64,000 nt of DNA, taken from NCBI RefSeq assembly GCF_040712315.1, contig NC_134015.1, forward strand, positions 16,617,614 through 16,681,613, written 5' to 3'. Below are positions 9,741-21,100 of this stretch, piece after piece. The stretch's first letter is position 1, and the number at the start of each line of letters is the position of its first letter. The notes under the pieces are model-generated. The model searched no databases, was not told the DNA's origin, and saw nothing but the letters and a program-made list of their open reading frames with translations. Source of the DNA: Castanea sativa (taxonomy: Eukaryota > Streptophyta > Magnoliopsida > Fagales > Fagaceae). The position numbers and the translations under genes were made by a program.

Positions 9741-12231
9741 TTTAAATAATTGAAGAAATTCTGAATCTCTTGTGTTGTGTTGGGTAGGATCTCACAAGCC
9801 GCTCTTATTTTCAATGGAAGAATTGGCAGATATGACTGACAATTTTAATGAAAAAAATTTGATTGGAGAAACCTTATTTACCAAACTGTACCGTGGGACA
9901 ATCCGACATGGCTGGCTTCCTTTTGAAGATTGGGTTGTCACTGTGAAGATTTGGGATTATTTTCTAGAAACATCGTCTCACCTCGACGGAACTGAAAGCT
10001 TTAATGTATATATGGTTTTTACTTAATTAAGTTCTTGCAATTATTTTTTGTTTTCCCTGTTTTCGAATTTGGAAGTGATCATTTTTTACATGATTTGTGA
10101 CAGGAAGAAGTAATGTTTTTAACACAACCAAGTGCAAAACAACATCCAAACGTGGTAAATTTGTTAGGCTATTGTAATAGACGCTACCTTGAAGCTGTTG
10201 TTTATGACCTCAATCCTTTGGATACTGTTCGTAACTTGGCTACCACAGGTATTACTATTGTTGTTCTATTTTGCTATAAGATTGGCTCCATCTAAGGTTC
10301 CGTTTGGATAGAACTTATTGCTGAAAACTGAAAACTGAAAACACTGTAGCAAAATAATTTTAAAATGTGTGAATAGTACCGCGGAACCTATTTTTAATGA
10401 AAAAGTGGCTGAAAAGTAAAATTTGTGGTCCGTGAACAGTGCACGAATGTACTCTTCACGGAAGACTTGGTCAACAACTGCGGCTAGGAAAAAAAAAAAA
10501 AAACTGAAGGCTGGACGCTGGACGCTGGACGCAGCCTCCCAATCCAAACACACGCTTAATGTGTCATTTGTACCCAATCTATTGTTATGGGAGAAGTGCC
10601 ATTTCAATTAAAATCAATTGGTATAAAACTAAATATAATTTTGGTGGTGCGCTAGATTCTTACCATATCTCGAATTTTGAAATAATAGAAGAAGACTCCC
10701 AAATTATTGAAAATAGCATATCTTAACCACCTCTTCCCTTGACAACTGCTATGTGGAGGCTGAAGTCGTGGGTTCATGACCCATTGGGTGTGTGAGTAAC
10801 TTACCAATTAAGAAAAATTGGCATTTGATATTTACCACAAATCCACTCTAATATTATATTTTAACTTCTCTCCTTGTTCCCGCTTTACTTTAAAATCTAT
10901 TAATTGTCATATTTTTCAAGCTTGAATGTGGATTTATATTATGGATGAAGCATCTTGGAAAACATGGGATGGTCCAACTGGTGGTGTAAGATTTATTTTT
11001 TTGGGGGGTGGGGGGTTGGTTTTTCAAGAATAAATCTATTCTTCTTTTGAGGTCACAGTTGATTCAGTTGTAATATGGTAAATACAGTAGACTTTTGTTG
11101 GAATGTAGTGAATTGGTTGTCATTTATCTAGATATGTTAAAATTTGGTAGTGAAGTTATAATTATAAATCATTACTTTTGTATATAAATTGTTAATACTG
11201 TGTCATTAAATTCCTTATGTTTGTGTTTAGGTAGTCTTACTTGGCTTCAAAGGATTAAAGTGGCTCTTGGATTTGCTCGCGCACTTGAATTTCTTCATGA
11301 TCCAAAAAAGCCCTATTTAGTGCGCAACATTAACGCAGCTCATATAATTCTTGATCAAGTTCAGTAATTGACTCTTGATAACTATCAGCAAATCCATCTT
11401 TTTCCTTTTTTTTACTCTTTTTTTTTTTTTTTTTTGCTTTATCCTTGACTTTTCAATGTGATGTTTAGGATTGCAACCCAAAGATATTTGACTTTTCACT
11501 CATGAGTGGAGGTATTCTTGGTAAGCTGACTCGCCCCAAAGAGAAATTGTTGACTGTTGGCTATGATGATCCAGAATTCTTCCCCTTAGGTATTGAGGCT
11601 TGAAGTTACTTATATGTTTTCAATTCAACGCATGCTTTTAGATTTGTTCATCTAGTATTAGCATTCTATTTTCTTTCTTTTCTTCTCTCTTAATTTTTAC
11701 GCCGTAGAAGTTGGACAACTTCATCGTGGACCAGGCTGTACACAATGTAAAGCAGTCATCATGTTTTGACGAGCTATAACAGCATTATGATAAGAGCCTC
11801 TAATGGCTTACACTAATGGATTTACTTAGAATAACTGTGTTTTTTGAGTATTTCTTACTGCAAATTGATTGTTGTGCTTGTCAGGTGGACCAGAGGAAGG
11901 TGGATTTGAGGTAACTTACCACGATGTCTTCTCTTATGGCGTTGTTCTCCTGGGGCTAATAACAAAAAGAATTATGGACACGGAAAATATTCAGACAACT
12001 ACTTTGGTTTACCGTTGGGCCTGGAGGCAGTATAGGCCTAATCGATATCTTGTGCATGAAAGCCTTGTTGAAGACCCTGGCTTTTTTGCTTCTGATGGAA
12101 TAATGATAACTGAGCTTGCCATGCGCTGCATTCAAAGGGAACTTGATAAGCGTCCTTCCATGAAGGATGTTGTCAAGCGTCTTGAGGGTTTACAAGCTGT
12201 TCAACTTCATGGCAATGTAGTTGGAATGTAA
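9487..12231 (+). CDS. Receptor-like cytoplasmic kinase-type protein with degenerate catalytic motifs (pseudokinase)
   Basis: Seven exons join in frame with GT-AG borders: 9487-9616, 9788-10005, 10104-10248, 11231-11358, 11469-11589, 11708-11746 and 11885-12231, giving 375 residues. The fold is kinase: FSMEELADMTDNF opens the domain, VVTVKIWD holds the ATP-binding Lys (97), then HPNVVNLLGYC, WLQRIKVALGFARALEFLH, and DVFSYGVVLLGLIT near the C-lobe. Key positions are abnormal: the Gly-rich loop reads LIGETLFTKLYRG, HRD is VRN (195-197, catalytic Asp to Asn), and DFG is DFS (215-217). There is no signal peptide or transmembrane segment, so it is probably cytosolic, and more likely a scaffold or decoy than an enzyme. 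ZED1/ZRK-type pseudokinases in plant immunity are the closest precedent, but I do not claim membership. The ATG at 9487 was chosen because upstream in-frame sequence has no ATG. Confidence 0.85.
10296..10555. mobile_element. MITE inside intron 3 of the pseudokinase gene
   Basis: The ends mirror each other around GTTTGGAT (left GGTTCCGTTTGGAT, right read in reverse GCGTGTGTTTGGATT), like hAT-type MITEs. Near the right end is a short run of three 9-bp units (GCTGGACGC type). No clear target duplication was found. It helps explain why intron 3 is the longest intron. Confidence 0.55.
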
Positions 12232-12628
12232 AAACAGATGATACCTGTCCTGATCAATTTGGGAATTTGGGACTTTAGAAGGATTCACATATTTTCTTAT
12301 TTGATTTCACTACCTTTTTATAGGATTGCTTGTTCTGTATTAATTGCAGTTATGAAGTTGATCCGTGCATATGGTTTTAGCCTGGCAAAATGTATGATGC
12401 ATATTGCATGGGAAGCACTGCTGGAAGAACAAGTTATCACATTTTTGTTTAATTGTGCATATGATTGGATTTGGGGTTAGCGCTTCAGACAACGAAAAAG
12501 AAGCGAGAAAAAGAACTGAAGAAGCAAGTTCTAACAGATGTTTTAGATAGGGTTGTAAACTGAGCTCTTTTTGAATAATTTGAGCTTTACTTAGGAAAAG
12601 GCGTGTCTGTGTTTATTTAGCAAATAAA
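12232..12628 (+). promoter_or_regulatory. 3' UTR of the pseudokinase gene with poly(A) signal
   Basis: Non-coding sequence after the TAA at 12229-12231 leads to AATAAA at 12623-12628. Part of it (about 12250-12530) has a diverged second copy at 17400-17750. Confidence 0.55.
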
Positions 12629-13210
12629 GTAAGTTTAAGCTTCCCATCGGAAAAAAAGTAAGTGTAAGCCAAACAATTATTTAAAACAAGTTAAACTCAA
12701 ACATAAAAATGTGTCTGCAAATAACGTTGTAAACATGAGGTTGGATATATATGTATGTATGTATATATGTTCACACACATACTAGTCGGTAATATAGTTA
12801 AATATAAAATAATTAATCGAACTTATATTCATCCAAAAGTAATGGGTATTTTTTTTTTTTTTGGTGGTAAAAACATTTTAAATGATATAGTACAGACAAA
12901 ATCTAGATGCCCTAATCCATAAACGTAAAGATGCAAATACACATCACATACACAAGGGAAAAAAGCAAAATCAGAAAACAAGACATCTACCATTAATAGC
13001 ATAACTAAATGAAATTAATTTTGCTCTGTGCCCTGGATTGTTCATATCTAACAGTCAATAATAACCGAAAAAGATATCCAAACCCAGTTCTGAGGGAGCC
13101 ACCATCTGCACCATTAGTGTGCTTTAACCTAGAACTTATTATCGTTATAAAGTCTATTGTTCAACTCACATTATTATGTGAAACCCCAGGCATCTAACCA
13201 ATCCAGACGG
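12629..13210. other. Intergenic DNA with short TATG-type repeat
   Basis: AT-rich; a TATGTATG-type microsatellite near 12745-12770 and a T run near 12850. No coding signal. Confidence 0.4.
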
Positions 13211-13867
13211 CTAAGCAAATAAGTAGTTATAAATATAATGACAAACCTGTACAAGTTCCTCAGCTCCTGATACACAGAGAGGAAGTTCTTCTCTTGGCAG
13301 TATTTGTATATTTGCACCAGTCAACCTCTTCATCTCCAACAATGATCCATCTCTTCCTTCCAAACATCCAATATCACTAGACGGGACAAGTAACCTAGTG
13401 GTTATAATGTTGTCTTTCTCTGGAACAAGATCAACAATGCGGGTTTGGGTATGCAACAAAGCTTCCTGGGCTGGAAACATCTCATCATCAGGACCCTCTG
13501 AAGAAATGATAATTATCTGCTCATCTGAACCAACAACAGGATCAGTCACCTTAACATCGACCCCAATTTCATTTTAAAGCAATTCTAAGATTCCATCAGC
13601 CTCTCCAACAACACTGTCCACCTTGTCAATGGGGCAAAGTATTCGAAACACATTATCCTCTCCATAATAGGGCTGCACATGGTCAGCCATGGGAGCAACC
13701 CCAGATTCAATAAAACCAGATGAACGTGAGGCATAGTTGTTGCTTCTGATATTGTTGGCAGATAATCGTGGTCCAAAGTTGGCACCATCGGATGAACGGC
13801 GTGCTGTACTGTTTATGTGAGGCATATAATCATCATCAGGAGGAAAAAAACATACAAGAAAATACAT
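13211..13867 (-). pseudogene. KH-domain RNA-binding protein fragment (HEN4-like)
   Basis: Two minus-strand pieces in the same order as a KH protein: 13867-13574 contains NVFRILCPIDKVDSVVGEAD (the start of a KH domain) and 13549-13211 contains TTRLLVPSSDIGCLEGRDGS then LLEMKRLTGANIQILPREEL (a second KH domain; the GxxG loop reads EGRDGS). An in-frame TAA near 13573 separates them. The coding part ends ...ELVQ followed by GT, a proper exon end, so the piece still carries a genomic exon border and did not come from mRNA. No further exons are visible nearby, so it is a stranded gene fragment. Intact proteins of this type bind RNA in the nucleus. Confidence 0.75.
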
Positions 13868-14169
13868 TTTTGGTTTTCATATTTTGGATCAATTTCTATT
13901 TTGGTCGCTACTTTTTTAGAGCACCTAAGTTGGTCCTTGAAAATTGAAAACTATTACTGTCACATCCCAAACCAAAAACTCGGATTTGTAACTATGACCG
14001 ACATGCTAATGTCAAGCTTGAGCTTGATACTTCAAACAAAATCTTTCCTCTTTCTTTTCATTCTTATTTTTTTATTTTCTTGATATAAAATTTTCATTTG
14101 ATATTCAGAGCATCTACACTGTACTCGAAGAGTATCATAATCCACAAATTATTCAAACTAGTATGTTAC
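13868..14169. other. Intergenic DNA, possible LTR scrap
   Basis: A TGTCACATCCCAAACC start near 13958 resembles a gypsy LTR terminus but I find no partner or end. Otherwise featureless. Confidence 0.3.
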
Positions 14170-16817
14170 TAGGAATGGAAACGGGCCGGGTTTAGGCAGG
14201 GTTTTTTAAATACCCAAACCCGCCCTGCAGGGGCCGTTTAGCCCAACCAAATTTGGGCCCAATCTGCAGCCCAAATTGAGGCCCAACAAAAAAAATGAAT
14301 TGAAGCCCAAATTCATTTTTGCCTAGATTCAAGCCCTATGACATGCAGATTCAAGCCCGTATAACATGGCCCAAATGCCAAATCATAGGCTATTAATCAT
14401 AAATCAATTAATCACTTGTTAATTATAAATGTGTAAATCAATAAATCATAACTAATATCATAAATTAATAAATCACCTGTTAATTATAAATCTATACATC
14501 AATAAATCATAGTTATAAATCAATAAATCACCTAGCTAAGATTATAAATCAATAAATCACCTAGCAAAGATAACCATTTAATCATAAATCAATAAATCAT
14601 AGCTAAAATCACCTGCTAAACATAAAAATAAAATAAATTCAACAAGTCCAAGAAATAAGTATCACAAGTCCAACAATTCCAAGAAATTAAAAAGCTACAA
14701 AAAAAAATACCACAAGTTTAGAATAATTACAAGCCAACAAATTAATACAACAAGTCTAAGAAATTAAAAAGACTACTAAATTAATACAAAAAGTCTAATC
14801 CTCCATAGCCGTGACACAACTCACATCCTCTTCATTAGGCTCCCCATCATCAAGAATTGATTGAAGTGTGCAATGTCCAGACATAGTTGAAGAACCTGCA
14901 ACAACAATAAATTAAAAAATGGAATAAACTTCATCAAGTTAGAACTAGCAAATATAAAAATACAATTTTGATTTCATTTTATAAAAACAAATTAGTCAAT
15001 TACTAACCGTTGATTTCACTTCATAACCAATTCTGAGCACACATCATTGCCTCTATAGTCTTGGGATGAAACCTACTACAGTGTGGACTTAACAGTCTCC
15101 CACTAGTGCTAAAGGCAGATTTTGAAGCAATAGTCGTGACAAGAATGGCTAAAATATCTCTTGCAATCATTTGTAAAGTAGGATACTTGAGACCATTACT
15201 TTTTCACCATGCCAAAATATCAAAGTCTTCACACCTCTTCAACACTCCCTCATCAATGAAATGATCAAATTTTATTTTAGTACTCCCATGTTTCTTTGAA
15301 CTACTTAAGCTATTGTTCACAAAAAAAAAAAAAAAAAAAAAAAATCAAAAGATGAAATTGCCCTACTCAACCTACATTTCATTTGTGCCACATAATATGA
15401 AGTACTTGTAGGCATATGAGAACTTCCTTTATTATCTACAGGGGACTCATCTACATCTCTATACTCATCAAGCAAATCATAACAAAGATTCTTAATTTTT
15501 TTCACTCTCCAAATCAGAATTATCACCATAAATATTAGGATAATAAAACTCCAATAACTTCATCTTATATCTTGGATCCAAGGTAGCAGCAACAACCATA
15601 ACATCAACATTAGTTGGAATTCAGTAAGGACATCTTTCATGTGTGGAAAAGGAACATAAACAAACCTAGAAAAATAATATGAATAATTATAACATGACTC
15701 AATAAACATTCAATTTAACATAAATTCTAAACATTCAATTTAACATAACTCATTAAACATTCTAAACATAAAGTTTTAACATTCAATTTAACCCAATATC
15801 ATAAACTCAATTCATATGGTTTAATAGATTTAACATTAATAGATTAAAAATTACCTTAAAACCCGGCTTTGCAATGTCCAAGTTTGATCGATAAAGTGAG
15901 CGGTAATGACCATGAACCATCTCTTTTCGTGACTCAAAGTCCACATATTAGTTGTAATTGCCATCCTTCTTCCATTCTTGTCCGTGATTTTCAAAGCTTT
16001 CTCCCTCTCATTGTCATAAATTTCTTGAGATAAGCTTGAGCAAAGGTAAAAGAGAACTCACAAATTCTCTAAACCAATGTGGTCAACTGTTGAAAGTGGG
16101 TATTCATGTAGGATAACCATACAAGCAAGATTATTCCTCACTTTGACTTGATTAAATTGGTAAGCATTTAAACCCATCGATCCATCCACCTTATTTTGTT
16201 GTCTAATTAACACTTGTTAAATGATTATGCAAATGGGATATACCTTGGCTAGAATCACCCAAGTAAAGCTTGCCACAATGAAGGCATTGGGCTTTAAATT
16301 TCCCATCAATTTTCTTTCTTGTAAAATGCTCCCAAACATCTGAGGTAGTCTTTCTTTTTCTACTTGTATCCACATCCTCATTTTTACCTTCTTGCTCTCC
16401 CTCTTCCTCTGTCCCTTTTTGTTCCTCTACCTTTAAGTCCTCTTCCACTAAGTCCACCATTGGGAATTTCGAACTCCTAATTGGTTCAGAATTTTGGGAG
16501 TTAGAAATTCTATCAATCAAAAACAAATATTCACAAATTCATTATTACACATACTCATTGATTAATGGGCACAAATTCATAATTACACTAATTCACAAAT
16601 ATTCACAAATTTTATAAATCCAATCATAATTAAACATGATTAACTACAAATTCAAACACTTACTCATGGTTTAATGGGCATAAAGGTGATGGTGATTTTG
16701 AGGGTGAGCTACTAGAAGGCGACAATGATAAGGGTGATCGTGAAAATGGTGAAGGAGACTGCATAGCTGGCAAGGGACAACGTTCGGTTCTCAAGGGAGA
16801 GCCGCTTAGCGAGAGAG
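14170..16817 (-). mobile_element. Ac-like hAT DNA transposon, decayed
   Basis: The 3' end reads TAGGAATGGAAACGGGCC at 14170, close to the TAGGGATG-type ends of Ac-like elements. The transposase is on the minus strand: a first exon from ATG at 16764 (Ser/Pro rich, MQSPSPFSRSPLS), a BED zinc finger at 16526-16203 (DVWEHFTRKKIDGKFKAQCL, then HCGKLYLGDSSQGISHLHNH), a central part near 16190-15880, and the C-terminal dimerisation domain at about 15300-15030 (KYPTLQMIARDILAI, then SGRLLSPH). The domain is broken by TGA at 15204-15206 (Trp in relatives), frameshifts and an A/T run at 15320-15343. The left terminal repeat is missing: an LTR fragment starts at 16818. Confidence 0.8.
14395..14610. repeat. 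Array of ATAAATCAATAAATCA-type repeats in the hAT 3' region
   Basis: The motif ATAAATCAATAAATCA, often followed by CCT or TAG, recurs at irregular spacing about six times. It lies between the transposase end and the terminal repeat, where subterminal transposase-binding repeats would be expected. Confidence 0.55.
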
Positions 16818-17375
16818 TGTTAGGATGTGTGTCCTTAAATCGTATTGTATGATACTATGTATGACATTATGTATGACTTAATGTTGTGATTAATAAAGAT
16901 GTTTTATTATTATCTAAAATAATGGTAACATGAATATTTGGACATTATTATATACTCCATGAGATGCATAGTATGTGATTTAGTCACAGAAGATATAAAT
17001 CACAAGTTCTTTGTAAACTTAAAATTTTAGTTCATAGTCGGTGATGAAGTTGGGTATTTCATCTGCGAAGACTATAATAGATCAACTAAAATGATTTGTC
17101 TTGATCATGGAAGTGGAGACTTCTAGTTGGTATGTTGATGTGTTTTAAGAGTTAAGACATATTGAACTGGACCGCTGTGAGATTTATTACTCTCCTAACG
17201 ATTGTTAAATGAATAATAAATCTCACGACTTCTATTTACATGAATTCTTAATCCTAAAAGAATAATAGACCTAATCATGAAGTGTAGCTTGCTTTGATAT
17301 ATCAGGAGTGAGATCTAAAGTCACGATTGAAATTTCAGTATGTTGGGCAGCCACATTTAGTATTGATAAACTGGG
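16818..17375 (+). repeat. Truncated LTR, same family as the solo LTR at 60701-62069
   Basis: It starts TGTTAGGATGTGTGTCC and from about 16965 matches 60826 onward closely (ATTTAGTCACAGAAGAT, TTCATCTGCGAAGACTATAA, CTTGATCATGGAAGT, TATGTTGGGCAGCC). The match stops near 17375, where the other copy continues for about 850 bp more. It is the 5' part of a long LTR cut on the right. The same 5-prime-to-3-prime direction as the solo LTR places it on the plus strand. Confidence 0.75.
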
Positions 17376-17384
17376 CTGAGATTA

Positions 17385-17750
17385 TTTAAACACCATGAAA
17401 GGAAAATGTTTCTTTTGAAAGCTGAATTTCGAAGGATTCCCATCTTTCTTTGTTTGATTTCGTTACATTTTTCTTGGTTTGTTTGTTCTGTATCAAGCAC
17501 AATTACGAAGTTGATTCCTGGATATGTAAATGCTCTAGTTCTAGTCTAGCGCCGAGTCTGCAAATGTGATGCATATTACATGGGAAGCATTGGTCAAGAA
17601 AAAGTTATCACATTTTTGTTCTCATGAGCTTATAGTGTTGGGGTGCATTTGATTGGATTTGGGTTCAACACTTCAGACAACAAATAGAAGGGTGAAAGAA
17701 TTCTCCAAAGAAGAAGCCAGAAGTTTCATTTTCATCGTCAAAGAAAATTG
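17385..17750 (+). pseudogene. Diverged second copy of the pseudokinase gene 3' UTR
   Basis: The stretch follows 12250-12530 in order: CGAAGGATTCCCAT / TTTGATTTCGTTAC, then GCATGGGAAGCA-type sequence (here ACATGGGAAGCATTGG), GTTATCACATTTTTGTT, and TTCAGACAACAAA. It has a few small insertions. No kinase coding sequence is left upstream, where the LTR fragment begins. It marks an old tandem duplication of the kinase locus, now reduced to its tail. Confidence 0.7.
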
Positions 17751-18083
17751 ATAAAGAAAAGTGAAACTGGGTTGAGAGTGAGGGAGTAATGCATTTTAAT
17801 TAACTTATGAATTTAAGCTAGATTTCTGTAGTCTAGTCTAGTCTAGCGGGTTAATGTGAGAAGAGTTTCCTAGCTAGCTTGTTATCTTTTTGTAATCTAA
17901 ATAAAGCTTGAAGGTGAAGCTTTGATGTTTTAAAAGAAAGAGAAATGATGAACTTTAGATCTCTTAAACGGTGTGTCGTTTTGCTAATTGAAACAACAGC
18001 CCAAAGCCAAAACGTCATTGTTTCTTTCATTACAAGACTTCTAAACAAGTAATGCACGTGACATGAAAATGACTCTCAACATG
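17751..18083. other. Intergenic DNA
   Basis: No coding signal. A short CTAGTCTAGTCTAG repeat lies near 17832-17845. Confidence 0.4.
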
Positions 18084-18098
18084 CTACCGTTTCATTTA
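18084..18098. repeat. Target-site duplication, left copy, of the LINE
   Basis: CTACCGTTTCATTTA here and CTACTGTTTCATTTA at 23870-23884 agree at 14 of 15 positions and bracket the LINE. Confidence 0.7.
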
Positions 18099-18126
18099 TT
18101 TATTTGATAGGAAGTTCGCAATTTCA

Positions 18127-21100
18127 TTAAACGTGGGTGGTACCCATAGAAATTACATCAGATTGAATCTGCGATACAATAATAGGGGGAGTGTCCACCC
18201 AGATCGTACAATCTACAATATCCTTGGCATGCTTAGCCATTAGGTGAGCTACTACATTTCCATCTCGTTTAGTAAATCTTGCCATCCACGAAGTGAAAGT
18301 TGCCAGCCACGTTCTTGACCCCACTATGACCTGTTGAATGGAGGCTGGGGCAGGTGTCTCATGTGTCAGCCCATGATAGACAGTCTACGAGTCTCCCTCA
18401 ATTATGATCTGCTTAAGTCCCAACTCCCATGCAAAGATGATCCCACATTCCATTACCTTTGCTTCAGCTTCTAAGGCGACCAGAGGAAAGTGTAACTTCT
18501 TTGAAAGTGCTCCCATGATCTGTCCTCTCTCATTTCGAGCAACTGCTCCAATCCCACAACATCCGGTCTCCTTGAAAACTGCACCATCAACATTGATCTT
18601 ATATCAGTCGGACGGTGGTGGCTTCCAAGGGATCGGCGCTTGAGCAGGTCGAGGGCCAAGGAAATTTGTTGCTTGTTTATACTCCTCAATGTACCTGAGG
18701 GCATTGTTTACAATAGCGGTTGCAGTTTTGGATGTGCCACCATGGGTAACATCATTCCTATTCTTCCAAATGCCCCACGCAGCTGTTGCCAGGATTTCCA
18801 GTTCAGCGTGATCCTGTTTCTCCTTCAGCAGCCAAAAAAGTCCATGAAGTCCCTTGGTTTCCATAGAGGTCTGGGGGGTTGTACTTCTAGAATAGTCCAT
18901 ACCTCTCTAGCGGGGTCACAACCCCACAACATGTGCTCTGGTATTTCAATTGAGTCACACAGGGCACAGTCGACCTCTATCGGAACATGGCGGTCTTTAA
19001 GTCTCGTTTTTTATGGGAGGATGTTTTTGCATGCACGCCAAATGAAGCTTCTAATTTTATTTGGACACTTCAAGCTCCAAATAGCCTTCCAAGTTGTGGT
19101 CATAGGTGAGCTGTCGAAGCATTGGCCATTGTCTTGGCTAGTTAGGAGTCTTTGAGCTATACGGTATGCGCTTCGCACGGAGAATTCACCATTTGCAGTG
19201 GCTGACCAAATCTGATGGTCTTCCGTAGGTAGGTTACTAAGTGGAATGCCGAGTATTGTTTTGGCTTCATGGGGAAGAAAAATGCTGTGGACAAGCTCTG
19301 TTTTCCATATATGCAAATCATGGTCAATGAGGCATGAGACCAGCTCACCATTAGCTAGGTGAAGTGCCCTTCTCGGACTGGTAACGCTAAATGTTGTTGG
19401 AACGGGAATCCACTTATCCTCCTAGATTTGAGTTCGCATTCCATTTCCTATGCTCCATCTAACTCCCTCAGTAATAATGGACTTGGCTGCCATGATGCTC
19501 CGCCAAGCAAACGAAGGACGTTTGCAAAGTTGGGCATCAATAAAGGTGGAGTTATCAAAGTATTTGGTCTTGAAGACTTGGTAGAACAAAGTGTGGTGGT
19601 TTTTCAAGAGCCGCCATCCTTGTTTTGCTAGAAGTACTAAATTGAAGGCTCGCAAGTCCCTAAAGCCCATTCCCCCATTAGCTTTGGATGTACAAAGTTT
19701 ATCCCAGGCTATCCATGGTATTTTCCTTTCCTCCTTCTTTTGGCCCCACCAAAACTGATTGATCATAGCCCCCAAGTCCTTGCATAGAGAGTCCGGGAGC
19801 TTAAAACAACTCATCGTGTAGGTGGGAGTGGCTTGGGCAACGACTTTGATGAGTGTTTCTCTCCCTGCACTCGACAACAATTTTCCTTTCCTTTCCGACC
19901 AGCAATCTTCTTCCCAACTTGGTCTTTGATTCTATTAAAAGCTCTTTTCTTGTTCTTGCTGATTAATGAGGGAAGGCCCAAGTATTCTTCATGTTGTTTA
20001 ATGATTTGGGCACTAAAGAGGTTTTGATGGATTCTTGAGTTTCGGGGCTGGTGTTTTTGCTGAAGAACAATGAGGTTTTTTCTCTATTCATTTGCTAGCT
20101 TGAGGCTATTTCATAGTTTTGTAATACCTCCCAAACCCGGTTGCATTCGTTCATGGTGGCCTTACAGAAGATGAGGCTGTCCTCGGCAAAGAGTAGGTGG
20201 GAGATTGGTGGTGCTTTCTTACATACAGCCACGCCTTTAATATTGCCCTGAAGTTGCTCCTTCTTTAACGTTGTCGAGAGTGCCTCAGCGCATATGAGGA
20301 AGTGGTAGGGTGATATGGGATCACCTTAACAAATTCCTCGTGATGGCCGGATCGATCCTTTTGGTTCTCCATTTATGAGGATGGAGTATGTGGTAGTTGT
20401 GATGCACATCATTATGAGAGAGATCCATCGCTCTTGAAAACCCAGCTTGTGCATGATCATTTCTAGGCATGGCCACTTCACTCAATCAAATGCTTTGATC
20501 ATATCGAGTTTGATGGCCATGAGACCTTCTTTGCCTTTTCTCCGTTGGTTGATGTAGTGCATTGTCTCGAATGCCACAAGCACATCATCTGTGATCAACC
20601 TGTCACGGAGGAAAGCACTTTAGGAGGCATTGATAACTTTGGGTAGCACCCTTTTAAGGTGGTTAGCCAAGACCTTTGAAACAATACAGGATAAAACATT
20701 GCTAAGGCTGATGGGACGATAATCTGTAATTTTTTGGGGAGTATTTTTCTTTGGGATAAGGCATATATGGGTGGTATTTATATCAGTGGGGATAATCCCA
20801 GATTTTAATATATTGAGAACACATTCAGTAGTGTTTTGTCCAACAATATTCCAAAACTTTTGGTAGAAGATAGGGGGCATACCGTCAGGGCCTGGAGACT
20901 TCATTGGGTGCATCTACTGTATGGCGTGCCAAACCTCCTCAGGTTGAAATTCCTTGGTTAGGATTGCATTCATTTCTGTTGTTACTTTTGGCTCAAAGGC
21001 TTGCTCCACTACATCAAATTGTGTGGGCAAATCAGAAATAAAGATGGATGTATAGTAATCTAGGGTGATCCTTTCTATATCTTTGGCATTGTCCTTCCAT

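Noticed and set aside
12238..12480. 80-codon open stretch after the pseudokinase stop
   Set aside because: It lies in the 3' UTR. The second copy at 17400-17750 has indels that break this frame, so it is not conserved as protein.
13955..14100. Gypsy LTR beginning TGTCACATCCC
   Set aside because: No CA end, no partner copy and no target duplication could be found; too little to call.
18640..19155. 171-codon plus-strand open stretch
   Set aside because: Antisense shadow of the LINE RNase H and zinc-finger region on the minus strand.
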